From Streptomyces sp. CT34 (GTDB lineage Bacteria > Actinomycetota > Actinomycetes > Streptomycetales > Streptomycetaceae): a DNA stretch of 64,000 nucleotides. Positions 1 to 8,362 of the stretch are shown one piece after another (positions within the stretch are counted from its first letter, which is position 1; every line of letters begins with the position of its first letter). The notes beneath the pieces are model-generated. The model made no database searches. It had not been told where the DNA came from and worked only from the letters and a program-made list of their open reading frames with translations. Made by a program: the position numbers and the translations under genes. Location: NCBI RefSeq assembly GCF_000805335.1, contig NZ_KN708638.1, positions 1,388,383 to 1,452,382 of the forward strand, in the 5' to 3' direction.

Positions 1-110
1 CCGGTGTCGTCGCTCGGCCCGTTGGTCAGGCCGTGTGCCTCCACCGCGAGGTAGCCGAAGCCGGGGGCGAGCGCGCGGACCTCGTCGGACACGTGCAGGG
101 GGCGGGGCAT
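1..110 (-). CDS. B3/B4 tRNA-binding-domain protein, 5' fragment
   Basis: Only the first 36 or so codons are in the window; the gene runs off the left edge. The reading frame opens with ATG at 110 and begins MPRPLHVSDEVRALAPGF, followed by a segment ending NGPSDD. That pattern resembles the start of stand-alone B3/B4 domain proteins, which are related to the editing domain of the phenylalanyl-tRNA synthetase beta chain. The next gene upstream on the same strand ends 11 bp away, so the two are probably co-transcribed. The family call is from memory on a short stretch and is moderate. Confidence 0.5.
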   Translation of the reverse strand, partial: MPRPLHVSDEVRALAPGFGYLAVEAHGLTNGPSDDT

Positions 111-121
111 GGGTCGGCACC

Positions 122-730
122 TCAGAGTTCGGTGGGGAGCAGCTTCCAGAGGTGAGACCGGTCGACGGCCTCCCGGAGGCATTGGAGCACGACGGGGTGT
201 GGTTCAGCAAACAGCACCGGGTAGTCCACTTCATTGCACTCCGGACGCACCGGGAACGCGATCCGCTCCCGGTCCACCCGGAACTCCGCCGCCGCCCCCG
301 GCTCACCGCCCCGCGGATCCTGCCGCACCCAGCGCTCCGCCCCCGGCAGCCGGACCGCCACCAGACCGTGGACGACCTCGAACTTCTGGTAGCACAGCGC
401 CGCCGGAATCCCCTCCGCACGCAGCAGCGCGACCAGCGCGTGCGCCTTGGCGCAGCAGATCCCGGTCCGCTTCTCCAGCACGTCGGAGGCCCGCCAGGTC
501 ACCCGCGGGTCGCCGGTGTCGGCCGAGTGCGGAATGCGGTCGCGGACGAACGCGAAGGCCGCCTCGGCGTATGCATATGCATCGTCGACCGCGGCGGACA
601 GCTCCGCCGCGGTCGCCCGGACGCGCGGATGCCCGTGGTCGATGGCCTCGGATTCCGCCAAGTAGGCGGAAATATCAGGGTCGTTCTGGATCAGCTCCAC
701 GAAGGGGAGCGTAGCCAGGCCCACAGACAC
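122..730 (-). CDS. transglutaminase-like domain protein
   Basis: A 202-residue protein with the transglutaminase-like (cysteine protease fold) triad in order: Cys in KRTGICCAKA near residue 93, His in VVHGLVAV near 120, Asp in VRQDPRG near 138. Proteins of this size and layout are common in Streptomyces; the substrate is unknown. No signal peptide is seen, so it is probably cytoplasmic. The start is GTG at 730. A TATTAT box lies 6 nt upstream, which would allow a leaderless start, and a GAAGGGA lies further up. It follows the DUF2268 gene by 18 bp on the same strand, so read-through from that gene is likely. Confidence 0.75.
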   Translation of the reverse strand: MSVGLATLPFVELIQNDPDISAYLAESEAIDHGHPRVRATAAELSAAVDDAYAYAEAAFAFVRDRIPHSADTGDPRVTWRASDVLEKRTGICCAKAHALVALLRAEGIPAALCYQKFEVVHGLVAVRLPGAERWVRQDPRGGEPGAAAEFRVDRERIAFPVRPECNEVDYPVLFAEPHPVVLQCLREAVDRSHLWKLLPTEL

Positions 731-748
731 GGGTCAATAATATTCCCT

Positions 749-1666
749 TCACTCGCATTTCCATCCATCCCGCTGTGCGGTGGTCGGAACGCCCGCGTTG
801 GTGAGGATCTCGCCCGCCGGCAGCGCGACGCTGCGTGCGGCGGTCAGCCCGGTGGCCGCCAGGTGGGCGTCGACGATCCGCAGTCCCACCCCGTATCCGG
901 CGAAGTCCGGCAGTCCCACGCTCGGCTGGCCCATGCGCTCCGCGGTGGCGTCGCCGAGCATGTACGCGGTCAGGTTGCGCATCCCCGCCAGGTCGATGTC
1001 ACCGGTGATCTTCTCGTAGGCGCTGTCCAGTTCGGCGCCGGTCAGTGCCGCGGTCCACGGGCCCATGGCCCGCTCACCGGCCAGCTCCCGTACGAACGCC
1101 TCGGCCAGCCCCTCGGCGACGACCCATTCGCCGAGCGTGACGGTCATCGGGTTCCAGGCCACGTTCGCGTAGCGCACGTTGTGGTGGAGCTCGTGCGCGG
1201 CGGCGTGGCCGATCTTCTCCAGGGTCATGTCGGTGGGCCACATGACCAGTTGGATCGCGCCCGGGAAGCCGCCCAGGCCGAAGTATCCGGCGCTGCGGAC
1301 CATCAGGTGGTCGTCGTCCGGGTTGCCGAGCACCACGACGACATGCACGGTCTCGGCGTGCTCGACGCCGGGCGCCGCACTGCTGATCCGCTCCCAGGCG
1401 GTGGTGAGCGAGTCCTCGATCCGGCTCCACACGCCCGCGTCCCGCATCCGGTGCAGGGCGGACACGTACCGGCGATCGTCCCGGTCGAGCCGGAAGCCGC
1501 TGCCCAAGCTCCGGTGCTGCTGGACCAGGTCCAGATCACCGACCACCGTGGACATCACGCTGTGCAGGGGGGCGAGCATCTCCCGCAGGGCGTCGGGGCG
1601 CTCGTCCTGGGGGAGATGCAGGAGGTCGAGCATGGCGGTCGCGGTGTCGTGAACAACAATCTTCAT
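749..1666 (-). CDS. DUF2268 putative zinc-dependent protease
   Basis: A 305-residue protein with a zincin core, HAAAHELHHNVRY, near residue 160, and a downstream acidic EGLAEAFVRE helix that could supply the third zinc ligand. This matches DUF2268, a family annotated as predicted Zn-dependent proteases (family knowledge; no activity is shown here). There is no signal peptide. ATG at 1666 is preceded by TACGGT ending 8 nt upstream, so a leaderless transcript is likely. It is first in a minus-strand unit with the transglutaminase-like gene and perhaps the B3/B4 gene. Confidence 0.7.
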   Translation of the reverse strand: MKIVVHDTATAMLDLLHLPQDERPDALREMLAPLHSVMSTVVGDLDLVQQHRSLGSGFRLDRDDRRYVSALHRMRDAGVWSRIEDSLTTAWERISSAAPGVEHAETVHVVVVLGNPDDDHLMVRSAGYFGLGGFPGAIQLVMWPTDMTLEKIGHAAAHELHHNVRYANVAWNPMTVTLGEWVVAEGLAEAFVRELAGERAMGPWTAALTGAELDSAYEKITGDIDLAGMRNLTAYMLGDATAERMGQPSVGLPDFAGYGVGLRIVDAHLAATGLTAARSVALPAGEILTNAGVPTTAQRDGWKCE

Positions 1667-1719
1667 GGCCCGGGACCGTAGGGCCTCCTGTTACCGGAGG
1701 GTCAAGCGCGATGGCCGGC

Positions 1720-1764
1720 GCGGTCGGCGGGGAGCCGCGGGATGTGCGGCTCCCCGCCGACCGC
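1720..1764 (-). terminator. strong hairpin terminator of the threonine aldolase operon
   Basis: A perfect 19-bp stem (GCGGTCGGCGGGGAGCCGC at 1720-1738 pairing with 1746-1764) and a 7-nt loop begin 2 bp after the aldolase stop codon. There is no U tract, as is usual for Streptomyces terminators. It also insulates the divergent-side gene that starts at 1666. Confidence 0.85.
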
Positions 1765-1766
1765 GG

Positions 1767-2837
1767 CTAGCGCTTCATCTCCTCCCGGAGCGCTGCCAGG
1801 AAGCCGTCGACGTCGTCCTCCGTGGTGTCGAACGAGCACATCCAGCGGACGTCGCCGGCCCGTTCGTCCCAGAAGTAGAAGCGGTAGCGCTTCTGGAGGC
1901 GTTCGCTGACGTCGTGCGGGAGGCGGGCGAAGACGGCGTTGGACTGGACGGGGTAGAGGATCTCCACGCCGGGGATCTCGCGGACGCCGGCGGCCAGCCG
2001 CTGGGCCATGGTGTTGGCGTGGCGGGCGTTGCGGAGCCAGAGGTCCTTGGCGAGGAGGGCCTCCAGCTGGACGGAGACGAAGCGCATCTTGGACGCCAGC
2101 TGCATCGACAGCTTGCGGAGGTGCTTCATCGCCCGGACCGCTTCGGGGTTGAGGACGATGACCGCCTCACCGAAGACGGCGCCGTTCTTGGTGCCTCCGT
2201 AGGAGAGGATGTCGACGCCGACGGCGTTGGTGAAGGCGCGCATCGGGACGTCGAGGGAGGCCGCGGCGTTGGTGATGCGGGAGCCGTCGAGGTGGACGAG
2301 CATGCCCCGTTCATGGGCGTGGTCGCAGATCGCCCGGACCTCCTCGGGGGTGTAGACCGTGCCGAGTTCGGTGCTCTGGGTGATCGAGACGACCTGCGGC
2401 ATGGCCCGGTGCTCGTCGTCCCAGCCGTGGGCCTCCCGGTCGATGAGGTCGGGGGTGAGCTTGCCGTCGGGGGTGGGGACGGTGAGGAGCTTGAGGCCGC
2501 CGACGCGTTCCGGGGCACCGCACTCGTCCACGTGGATATGGGCCGTGTCGGCGGCGATCACCGCGCCCCAGCGGTCGGTGACCGCCTGGAGCGCGACGAC
2601 GTTGGCGCCGGTGCCGTTGAACACCGGGAACGCCTCCGCGCGCTGGCCGAAGTGGCTGCGGACGACGCGCTGGAGATGTGCGGTGTAGTCGTCCTCGCCG
2701 TAGGCGATCTGGTGGCCGCCGTTGGCGAGGGCGAGCGCGGCGAGGATCTCCGGGTGCGCACCGGAGTAGTTGTCGCTGGCGAACCCGCGTATCCGGGGGT
2801 CGTGGTGCTGCCGGGCGTCGGTCTTCGCTCCGGTCAC
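1767..2837 (-). CDS. threonine aldolase family protein (PLP-dependent beta-eliminating lyase)
   Basis: A 356-residue fold-type I PLP enzyme resembling low-specificity L-threonine aldolase, which splits threonine or allo-threonine into glycine and acetaldehyde. Visible marks are RGFASDNYSGAHPEI at the N terminus, VHLDGSRI (the PLP-contacting Asp) and DILSYGGTKNGAVFGEAV, with Lys in GGTKNG as the Schiff-base lysine. The frame is open well upstream, but the start is set to GTG at 2837 because it overlaps the stop of the upstream SDR as GTGA, giving translational coupling. It is last in a three-gene operon with a DUF6421 protein and an SDR; the true substrate may therefore be a different beta-hydroxy amino acid. 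Confidence 0.85.
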   Translation of the reverse strand: MTGAKTDARQHHDPRIRGFASDNYSGAHPEILAALALANGGHQIAYGEDDYTAHLQRVVRSHFGQRAEAFPVFNGTGANVVALQAVTDRWGAVIAADTAHIHVDECGAPERVGGLKLLTVPTPDGKLTPDLIDREAHGWDDEHRAMPQVVSITQSTELGTVYTPEEVRAICDHAHERGMLVHLDGSRITNAAASLDVPMRAFTNAVGVDILSYGGTKNGAVFGEAVIVLNPEAVRAMKHLRKLSMQLASKMRFVSVQLEALLAKDLWLRNARHANTMAQRLAAGVREIPGVEILYPVQSNAVFARLPHDVSERLQKRYRFYFWDERAGDVRWMCSFDTTEDDVDGFLAALREEMKR

Positions 2838-3595
2838 GGCTCGGGGGTCAGCCACAGACGCTGTCCATTCACTTCCTGGGCGGGCCGGCTCCAGACTCCG
2901 GCGATGGCCTCGGCCAGCTCCTTGACGTCCGTGAAGCCCGCGAACTTGGCGTTCGGTCGCTCGGCGCGCATCTGGTCGTTGACGAGCGCCTTGACGATCA
3001 GGATGGCAGCCGCGGCGCGCGGCCCCTGCTCGCCCCCCGACTTGCGGAAACCGTCCGCCATGGCGAGCGTCCACGCCTCGGCGGCGGCCTTGGCCGCGGC
3101 GTAGGCGGCATTGCCCGCGGTGGGCTTGCTGGCGCCGGCCGCGCTGGTCAGCAGGAAGCGGCCGTTGCCGCTGCGTTCGAGGGCCTCGTTGAAGGCGAGG
3201 GAGGTGTGCTGCACGGTACGGACGAGGAGCTTGTGGAGGACGTCCCAGTCCGCGAGGTCGGTCTCGGCGAACGTCGAGCAGCCGCGCCAGCCGCCCACGA
3301 GGTGCACCAGACCGTCGACCCGGCCGAACTCCTTCTCCGTACGGGCCGCCCATTCACGGGTCTGGTCGACGTCGAGGAGGTCCACGGTTTCGCCGATGAC
3401 GGTGGCGCCGCCGTGGGCATAGCGGGCCGCGTCGACGGCCTCCGCGAGCCGTTCGGGGTTGGAGTCCGAGCCGACCACCACCGCGCCGGCCTCGGCCAGT
3501 CGCAGCAGCGTGGCACGGCCTGCCGGGCCGGCCGCTCCGGCCACCGCGATGACCGCACCCTCCAGCGGCCCCTGGCCGCCCGTCGAAGTAACCAT
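2834..3595 (-). CDS. SDR family NAD(P)-binding oxidoreductase
   Basis: A 253-residue short-chain dehydrogenase-like protein. The glycine-rich cofactor loop is GAAGPAGRATLL near residue 20, not the textbook TGxxxGxG. The catalytic region has AAYAAAKAAAEAW, a Y-x-x-x-K equivalent, with a Ser in LLTSAAGAS upstream of it. ATG at 3595 is chosen because GAGGAG lies a normal distance before it; the longer frame to 3658 has no such site. It sits between DUF6421 (59-bp gap) and threonine aldolase (4-bp overlap). Reaction and substrate are unknown; context suggests a shared small-molecule pathway. Confidence 0.8.
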   Translation of the reverse strand: MVTSTGGQGPLEGAVIAVAGAAGPAGRATLLRLAEAGAVVVGSDSNPERLAEAVDAARYAHGGATVIGETVDLLDVDQTREWAARTEKEFGRVDGLVHLVGGWRGCSTFAETDLADWDVLHKLLVRTVQHTSLAFNEALERSGNGRFLLTSAAGASKPTAGNAAYAAAKAAAEAWTLAMADGFRKSGGEQGPRAAAAILIVKALVNDQMRAERPNAKFAGFTDVKELAEAIAGVWSRPAQEVNGQRLWLTPEP

Positions 3596-3654
3596 CTCCG
3601 TCGCCTCCTCGTCCTGCCCCTGGGCGGCCGTCCGCCGGGTCTTCCGGTCGGTCC

Positions 3655-5052
3655 TCACGCCGCCGCCAGCGTGTCACTGTGGGCCGTGATGCCCTTGGTC
3701 GATGCGATCACAGCACGCAGCTTCTTGGCGAGCGCTTCGTAGAACATGCTCAGCGGGAACTCGTCGGGAAGCACGTCGTCCACGAGCTTGCGCGGCGGCT
3801 GGTCCAGGTCGAGGGCGTCCGGCCCCTTGGCCCAGACCGAACCCGGGTGCGGAGCGAGGTAGGTCGAGACGAGGTCGTAGGCGGCGAACCAGTGGACCAG
3901 CTTCGGCCGGTCGATGCCGTCGCGGTAGAGCCGTTCGATCTCGCCGCACAGCTGGTTGGTGACCTTGGGCGCCCGCTCCCAGTCGATGTGCAGTGTGTTG
4001 TCCGTCCAGCGTACGACGTCGTGCTTGTGGAGGTATGCGAAGAGCAGCTGGCCGCCGAGGCCGTCATAATTGCGCACCCGGGCGCCGGTGACGGGGAACC
4101 GGAACATCCGGTCGAAGATCACCGCGAACTGCACGTCGCGCGCCTGCCGGTAGCCCTCGGCCTCCAGCTTGACGGCTTCCCTGAAGGCGGTGAGATCGCA
4201 GCGCAGCTCCTCCAGGCCGTACATCCAGAACGGCTGGCGCTGCTTGATCATGAACGGGTCGAACGGCAGGTCGCCGTGGCTGTGGGTGCGGTCGTGGACC
4301 ATGTCCCACAGGACGAACGCCTGCTGGCAGCGCTCCTGGTCACCGATCAACGCGGCGACGTCCGGCGGGAGTTGCACGCCCAGGGCCTCGACGGCGGCCT
4401 CGGTGACGCGGCGGAAGCGGGCGGCCTCGCGGTCGCAGAAGATGCCGCCCCAGCTGAACCGCTCGGGGGCCTCGCGGACCGCGATGGTCTCGGGGAACAG
4501 GACGGCGGAGTTGGTGTCGTAGCCGGCCGTGAAGTCCTCGAAGGTGATGCCGCAGAAGAGGGGGTTGTCGTAGCGGGTGCGCTCCAATTCGGCGAGCCAC
4601 TCCGGCCAGACCATCCGCAGGACGACGGCCTCGAAGTTCCGGTTCGGGTTGCCGTTCTGGGTGTACATGGGGAACACGACCAGGTGCTGGAGGCCGTCGG
4701 CGCGCTGCCGGGCGGGCTGGAAGGCGAGCAACGAGTCGAGGAAGTCGGGCACGCCGAAGCCGTCGTCGGCCCAGCGGCGCAGATCGGCGGCGAGCGCCCG
4801 GTGGTAGGCGGCATCGTGCGGTAGCAGCGGGGCGAGTTCGCCGATGGCGGCGATGGCTCGCTCGACCTCGTCGCGGACGGCCTCGGCGCGCGGTGCGCCG
4901 TCCGCCGCGAGGTCGATCGAACCGTCCTTGGACTGCCAGGGGCGGATCGTTTCCACGGCGTCCTTGAGCACGGGCCATGCCGGGTGCGCGACCACACATT
5001 CGGTCGCGGCGGAGCTGTCCCGGACACCCACAGGCGAAAGAATTTCCGTCAT
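3655..5052 (-). CDS. DUF6421 family protein
   Basis: A 465-residue soluble protein that I recognise as the DUF6421 family, which recurs in Streptomyces next to an SDR and a threonine aldolase (recall, not a search). Features visible are several conserved-looking His/Asp clusters, notably DMVHDRTHSHGDLPFDPF near residue 250 and CGITFEDFTAGYDTNS near 170, which could bind a metal. No signal peptide or membrane segment is seen. ATG at 5052 has GGAGGG 6-8 nt upstream. It is first in the operon and carries its own promoter at 5088-5117. Biochemical role is not known. Confidence 0.7.
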   Translation of the reverse strand: MTEILSPVGVRDSSAATECVVAHPAWPVLKDAVETIRPWQSKDGSIDLAADGAPRAEAVRDEVERAIAAIGELAPLLPHDAAYHRALAADLRRWADDGFGVPDFLDSLLAFQPARQRADGLQHLVVFPMYTQNGNPNRNFEAVVLRMVWPEWLAELERTRYDNPLFCGITFEDFTAGYDTNSAVLFPETIAVREAPERFSWGGIFCDREAARFRRVTEAAVEALGVQLPPDVAALIGDQERCQQAFVLWDMVHDRTHSHGDLPFDPFMIKQRQPFWMYGLEELRCDLTAFREAVKLEAEGYRQARDVQFAVIFDRMFRFPVTGARVRNYDGLGGQLLFAYLHKHDVVRWTDNTLHIDWERAPKVTNQLCGEIERLYRDGIDRPKLVHWFAAYDLVSTYLAPHPGSVWAKGPDALDLDQPPRKLVDDVLPDEFPLSMFYEALAKKLRAVIASTKGITAHSDTLAAA

Positions 5053-5087
5053 GACTGCCCTCCGGCGGTAGATCGTCCTGTCAGAAC

Positions 5088-5117
5088 ACCGTAACCAGCC
5101 GAGGATCGCCCGTTCAA
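5088..5117 (-). promoter_or_regulatory. promoter of the DUF6421-SDR-aldolase operon
   Basis: On the minus strand, TTGAAC (5117-5112) and TACGGT (5093-5088) are separated by 18 bp, which is a good fit to a HrdB-type promoter. Transcription would start near 5081, about 30 nt before the DUF6421 ATG and its GGAGGG site. An 11-bp odd-centred palindrome TACTGCCAGTA lies further upstream near 5199 and could be an operator. Confidence 0.65.
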
Positions 5118-5531
5118 GTGGGGTCGATGAAAATTATTCTGTTCGGACCCCATGATCACGCTCAATCTTCCTGCTACTGAAGCTCTTCACAACATTTACT
5201 GCCAGTAGAACCCCGCCTTCCCGCACTTCCTCCGGAAGGAGCGACAGATCCGGAGAGCCGTGGCCCTTCGCGGGGCGGCGCCACCGGACGACCTTGAACG
5301 CCGGCCTCCGGGAGCCGCGCGGCACCGGCCGCGCCCCCGTCGCCGTCCGGGCCTGCGGACGGTGCGTAGACGGCGGAATACGGGGGCACTCGTACGGGCT
5401 AGGAGGCACTTGTCCCTACGGCTCCGCCGCTCGTGAACGGATTAGGCTGTGGGCCATTTCGGGCAGCAGATCGCCGGCGGCCGACACGTGCACGGACCGA
5501 CAGCAACCGATCCGACAGAATCGAGGCAGCC
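5118..5531 (+). other. divergent intergenic region
   Basis: About 410 bp between the DUF6421 promoter and the GDPD gene. It includes an AT-richer patch (roughly 5130-5215) unlike the coding DNA around it. Open frames here have no codon bias or family resemblance. No RNA gene or repeat is evident beyond the short palindrome TACTGCCAGTA. Confidence 0.5.
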
Positions 5532-6215
5532 TTGACCTTCCTGACCATCGGGCACCGCGGGATGATGGGTGTGGAGCCGGAGAACACGCTGCGCTCCTTC
5601 GTGCGCGCCGAACGCGAGGGCGTCGATGTCATCGAGCTGGATCTGCACCTGAGCAAGGACGGCGCGCTCGTGGTGATGCATGACGCGGACGTGGACCGGA
5701 CGACCGACGGCACCGGCCCGATCGCGGAGCGCACCCTCGCCGAGCTGCGCGAGCTGGACGCCGGGCTGGGCGAGCGGATTCCGGTCTTCGAGGAGGTCGT
5801 GGACGCGGTCCGCGTGCCGCTCCAGGCGGAGATCAAGGACGTGGCGGCGGCGCAGGCGCTGGCCGAGGTGGTGCGGACGCGCGATCTGGCCGGCCGGGTG
5901 GAGGTGATCTCCTTCCACGACGAGGCGCTGGCGGCGATCCGCACGCTGCTGCCGGCGGTGCGGACGGCGCTGGTGGGCGACCGCTACGGGGCCGATGTCG
6001 TGGACCGCGCGAAAGCGGTCGGCGCGGGCACGCTGTCGCTGAACATCCGGCGGCTCACCCTCGAACTGGTCGAGCGGGCGCATGCCGCGCAGCTGAAGGT
6101 GCTGGGCTGGACGGTCAACACCCACGACCAGCTGCGGCTGGCGCGCGGCCTGGGGCTGGCGGGTGTGGTGACCGATCAGCCGGAGATCCGGCGGGCGGTG
6201 CGCTTCACCGCCTGA
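5532..6215 (+). CDS. glycerophosphodiester phosphodiesterase
   Basis: A 227-residue GDPD/PI-PLC TIM-barrel enzyme that hydrolyses glycerophosphodiesters to glycerol-3-phosphate and an alcohol. Diagnostic motifs are IGHRGMMGVEPENTL at the N terminus (catalytic His, then the Glu-Asn pair), VIELDLHLSKDGALVVMHD (metal-binding Glu-Asp and second His) and DRTTDGTG. There is no signal peptide, which suggests a cytoplasmic enzyme acting on deacylated phospholipids. The start is taken as TTG at 5532 because GAGG lies just upstream and the family begins immediately before the HRG motif; the frame is open to 5433. It is monocistronic, convergent with the GNAT gene. Confidence 0.9.
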   Translation: MTFLTIGHRGMMGVEPENTLRSFVRAEREGVDVIELDLHLSKDGALVVMHDADVDRTTDGTGPIAERTLAELRELDAGLGERIPVFEEVVDAVRVPLQAEIKDVAAAQALAEVVRTRDLAGRVEVISFHDEALAAIRTLLPAVRTALVGDRYGADVVDRAKAVGAGTLSLNIRRLTLELVERAHAAQLKVLGWTVNTHDQLRLARGLGLAGVVTDQPEIRRAVRFTA

Positions 6216-6483
6216 GGCCCGCGGCGGGCGGGGCGTACGGGCGGCCGGGGCTCCGCGGCAGAGCGGAAATCCGCGGTTCGCAGGAGAGTTCACAGGGGCG
6301 CAACGAGCTTCCGCCATAGGGACGTTCGGCCCGGTGGTCGCGCGGGACGGCCCGGTGATCTCGGCAGGCGGCCGGGGCGCCGGCGCTCTCCGGGCGCGCG
6401 ACCGCCCCCTCGCCCCGTACGCCTCGCCGGGTGCGCCACCACCGAACATCGAGGCGGGGCGGGGACAGGGGCCATGCGGTGGG

Positions 6484-7017
6484 TCAGCCGAGGGGCTTGA
6501 CCAGGAGCTCGAATTCCAGGTCGTCGCGCTGCGGGATGCCGAACCGCTCGTCGCCGTACGGGAACGGGCTGAGCTGTCCGGTGCGGCGGTAGCCGCGGCG
6601 CTCGTACCAGGCGATCAGCTCGGCGCGCTGCCGGATGACGGTCATCCGCATCTCCGGGGCGCCCCAGGTGGCCAGCGCGGTGCGCTCGGCCTCGGCGATG
6701 ATCACCTTGCCGAGGCCGCCGCCCTGGAGGGTGGGGCGCACCGCGAACATGCCGAAGTAGGTGTGGTCCCCGCGGTGGTCGAGCTGGCAGCAGGCCACCA
6801 GTTCGCCGTCCCGCTCGGCGACCAGCAGCCGGCCGTTCTCCTGGCGCACCACCTCGGCGACGCCGGCCGGGTCCGTGCGCTGCCCCTGGAGGAGGTCCGC
6901 CTCGGTCGTCCAGCCGGCCCGGCTGGCGTCCCCGCGGTACGCCGATTCGATCAGCTCGACGAGGCCGGGTATGTCGGCGTCGGTGGCGGTGCGGAAGGTC
7001 AGCGGGCTGGTGGGCAT
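6484..7017 (-). CDS. GNAT family N-acetyltransferase
   Basis: A 177-residue GCN5-like acetyltransferase. The acetyl-CoA binding region is FAVRPTLQGGGLGKVIIAEAE near residues 92-112, with the Q/R-x-x-G-x-G/A element as QGGGLG. A C-terminal WYERRGYRRTGQLSPFPYG segment is typical of the family. ATG at 7017 is chosen since the N-terminal strand FRTATDADIPGLVELI begins directly after it; GAGAGGA lies about 10 nt upstream. The longer frame to 7164 is low-complexity Arg/Pro. The substrate cannot be told from sequence. Confidence 0.85.
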   Translation of the reverse strand: MPTSPLTFRTATDADIPGLVELIESAYRGDASRAGWTTEADLLQGQRTDPAGVAEVVRQENGRLLVAERDGELVACCQLDHRGDHTYFGMFAVRPTLQGGGLGKVIIAEAERTALATWGAPEMRMTVIRQRAELIAWYERRGYRRTGQLSPFPYGDERFGIPQRDDLEFELLVKPLG

Positions 7018-7162
7018 GGGTGCGGGGTCCTCTCGGGCCGTACGAAGGGCTGCCGCGAGGCTAACAAGGGGGGGGCTGCGGAGGTCAGGGGCTTTCGTCC
7101 TGCGGACCGCGGCGGTGCGCCGCGGCGGGGACCGCCCGGGCGCGCGGCGTAGGGTCCGTGCC

Positions 7163-7549
7163 ATGGTGCAGGTACTGAGCAGCAGGGTGCTGGTGCGGCC
7201 GAGCGATCCGGAGCGGTCACGGGCGTTCTACGGCGAGGCACTGGGGCTGGCGGTCTACCGGGAGTTCGGTACGGGCCCGGAGCGCGGCACGGTGTACTTC
7301 CTCGGCGGCGGCTTCCTGGAGGTCTCCGGCCGGGCCAGCGGCGCGGCCACGCCGACCCTCCAGCTGTGGCTCCAGGTCGCGGACGCGGCGCGGGCGCACG
7401 AGGAGCTGGTGGGGCACGGGGTGGAGGTGCTGCGGCCACCCGTGCGGGAGCCGTGGGGACTGATCGAGATGTGGATCGCCGATCCGGACGGGCACAAAGT
7501 TGTAATCGTGGAAATCCCGGCGGACCATCCACTCCGATTCCGACCCTGA
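7163..7549 (+). CDS. VOC family (glyoxalase-like) protein
   Basis: A 128-residue vicinal-oxygen-chelate protein with two beta-alpha-beta-beta-beta modules: LVRPSDPERSRAFYGEALGL at the start and WGLIEMWIADPDGHKVVIVEIP at the end. Members include glyoxalases, dioxygenases and antibiotic-binding resistance proteins; nothing here picks among them. ATG at 7163 follows TAGGGT (7149-7154) by 8 nt, so a leaderless start is likely. Its last residues, EIPADHPLRFRP, reappear nearly unchanged at the end of a broken gene at 13403-13681, which points to a decayed paralogue nearby. Confidence 0.85.
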   Translation: MVQVLSSRVLVRPSDPERSRAFYGEALGLAVYREFGTGPERGTVYFLGGGFLEVSGRASGAATPTLQLWLQVADAARAHEELVGHGVEVLRPPVREPWGLIEMWIADPDGHKVVIVEIPADHPLRFRP

Positions 7550-8362
7550 CGAAAACGCAGCCTAACGGGACCTCGGGTCACATTCCATAGGCTCTTCGAA
7601 GCCGCCGCCCTTGCCGGAGGCACTGCGCACCCCACAGCCAATCGTGTGCGACCACGGGCTCTATCTCCCGTGCCGAGATGCTCAATCACTAGGCAGTGTT
7701 CCTGGTTCGGATCAAGGTATGAGGGGGGTGTGCTGCCAGTGCTTCGTGCCGTCTCCGTCATGGGCGTGTGGAGCACGGGCAGCGCCCGTCGTACGCGCAA
7801 GGTTCCCGCGGCGTCGATCCGGCACGGGGGCGCCGCGGCACGTGAAGCGCCGGTACGGCACGTGGTCCATGAGAGCCGGTGGGAGCCGGCCCGGCTGCTG
7901 CTGGCGGACTTTGGCAAAGGCCCGTCCGAGGTGCCCGGAACCGCCGGTGATGACAGGCAGCCGCGGGACCAGCGTTGGCGCAGCGAGCTACGGTGGCCAG
8001 GCGTCGGTGCAGGAGTGCCGGGCGTTTGCCAACAGTGCGATCCGGTCGACGTCGGCCTGGCGCACCGTCCTTTCGCGCTGCAGTACCACCTCCCGCGCGC
8101 CGCCCTCCGGAGCGCCCCACCCCACCGTTCCAGACCTCCCGTGCCGCCCCTGTTCACGGCTCATTTCGGCATTCCAACGTCCCAAACTGCCTAGCTCCCC
8201 TGGTAATTGCAATGGACTCTCTGCAAGCTCTGGTCGTGCACAAACTCCCGGGCCGGCCACAGCCGCTGAAAATGCCCCCTTCGTATTGACGTGGGCCTGA
8301 CGAGTGTGCGGATCGTGTCTTTGTTTGTTCGATTCCAAAGCTCTGAACGAGGGGGACCCTTC
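7550..8362 (-). other. gene-poor region with one possible eroded frame
   Basis: About 810 bp with no convincing intact gene. On the minus strand one frame runs from about 8338 to about 7720 with a single TAG at 7990-7988. Before the stop it reads VVLQRERTVRQADVDRIALL and after it LPVITGGSGHLGRAFAKV, the latter looking like the start of a nucleotide-binding fold. I do not recognise the protein. It may be a decayed regulator or enzyme, or chance in GC-rich DNA. Confidence 0.3.
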
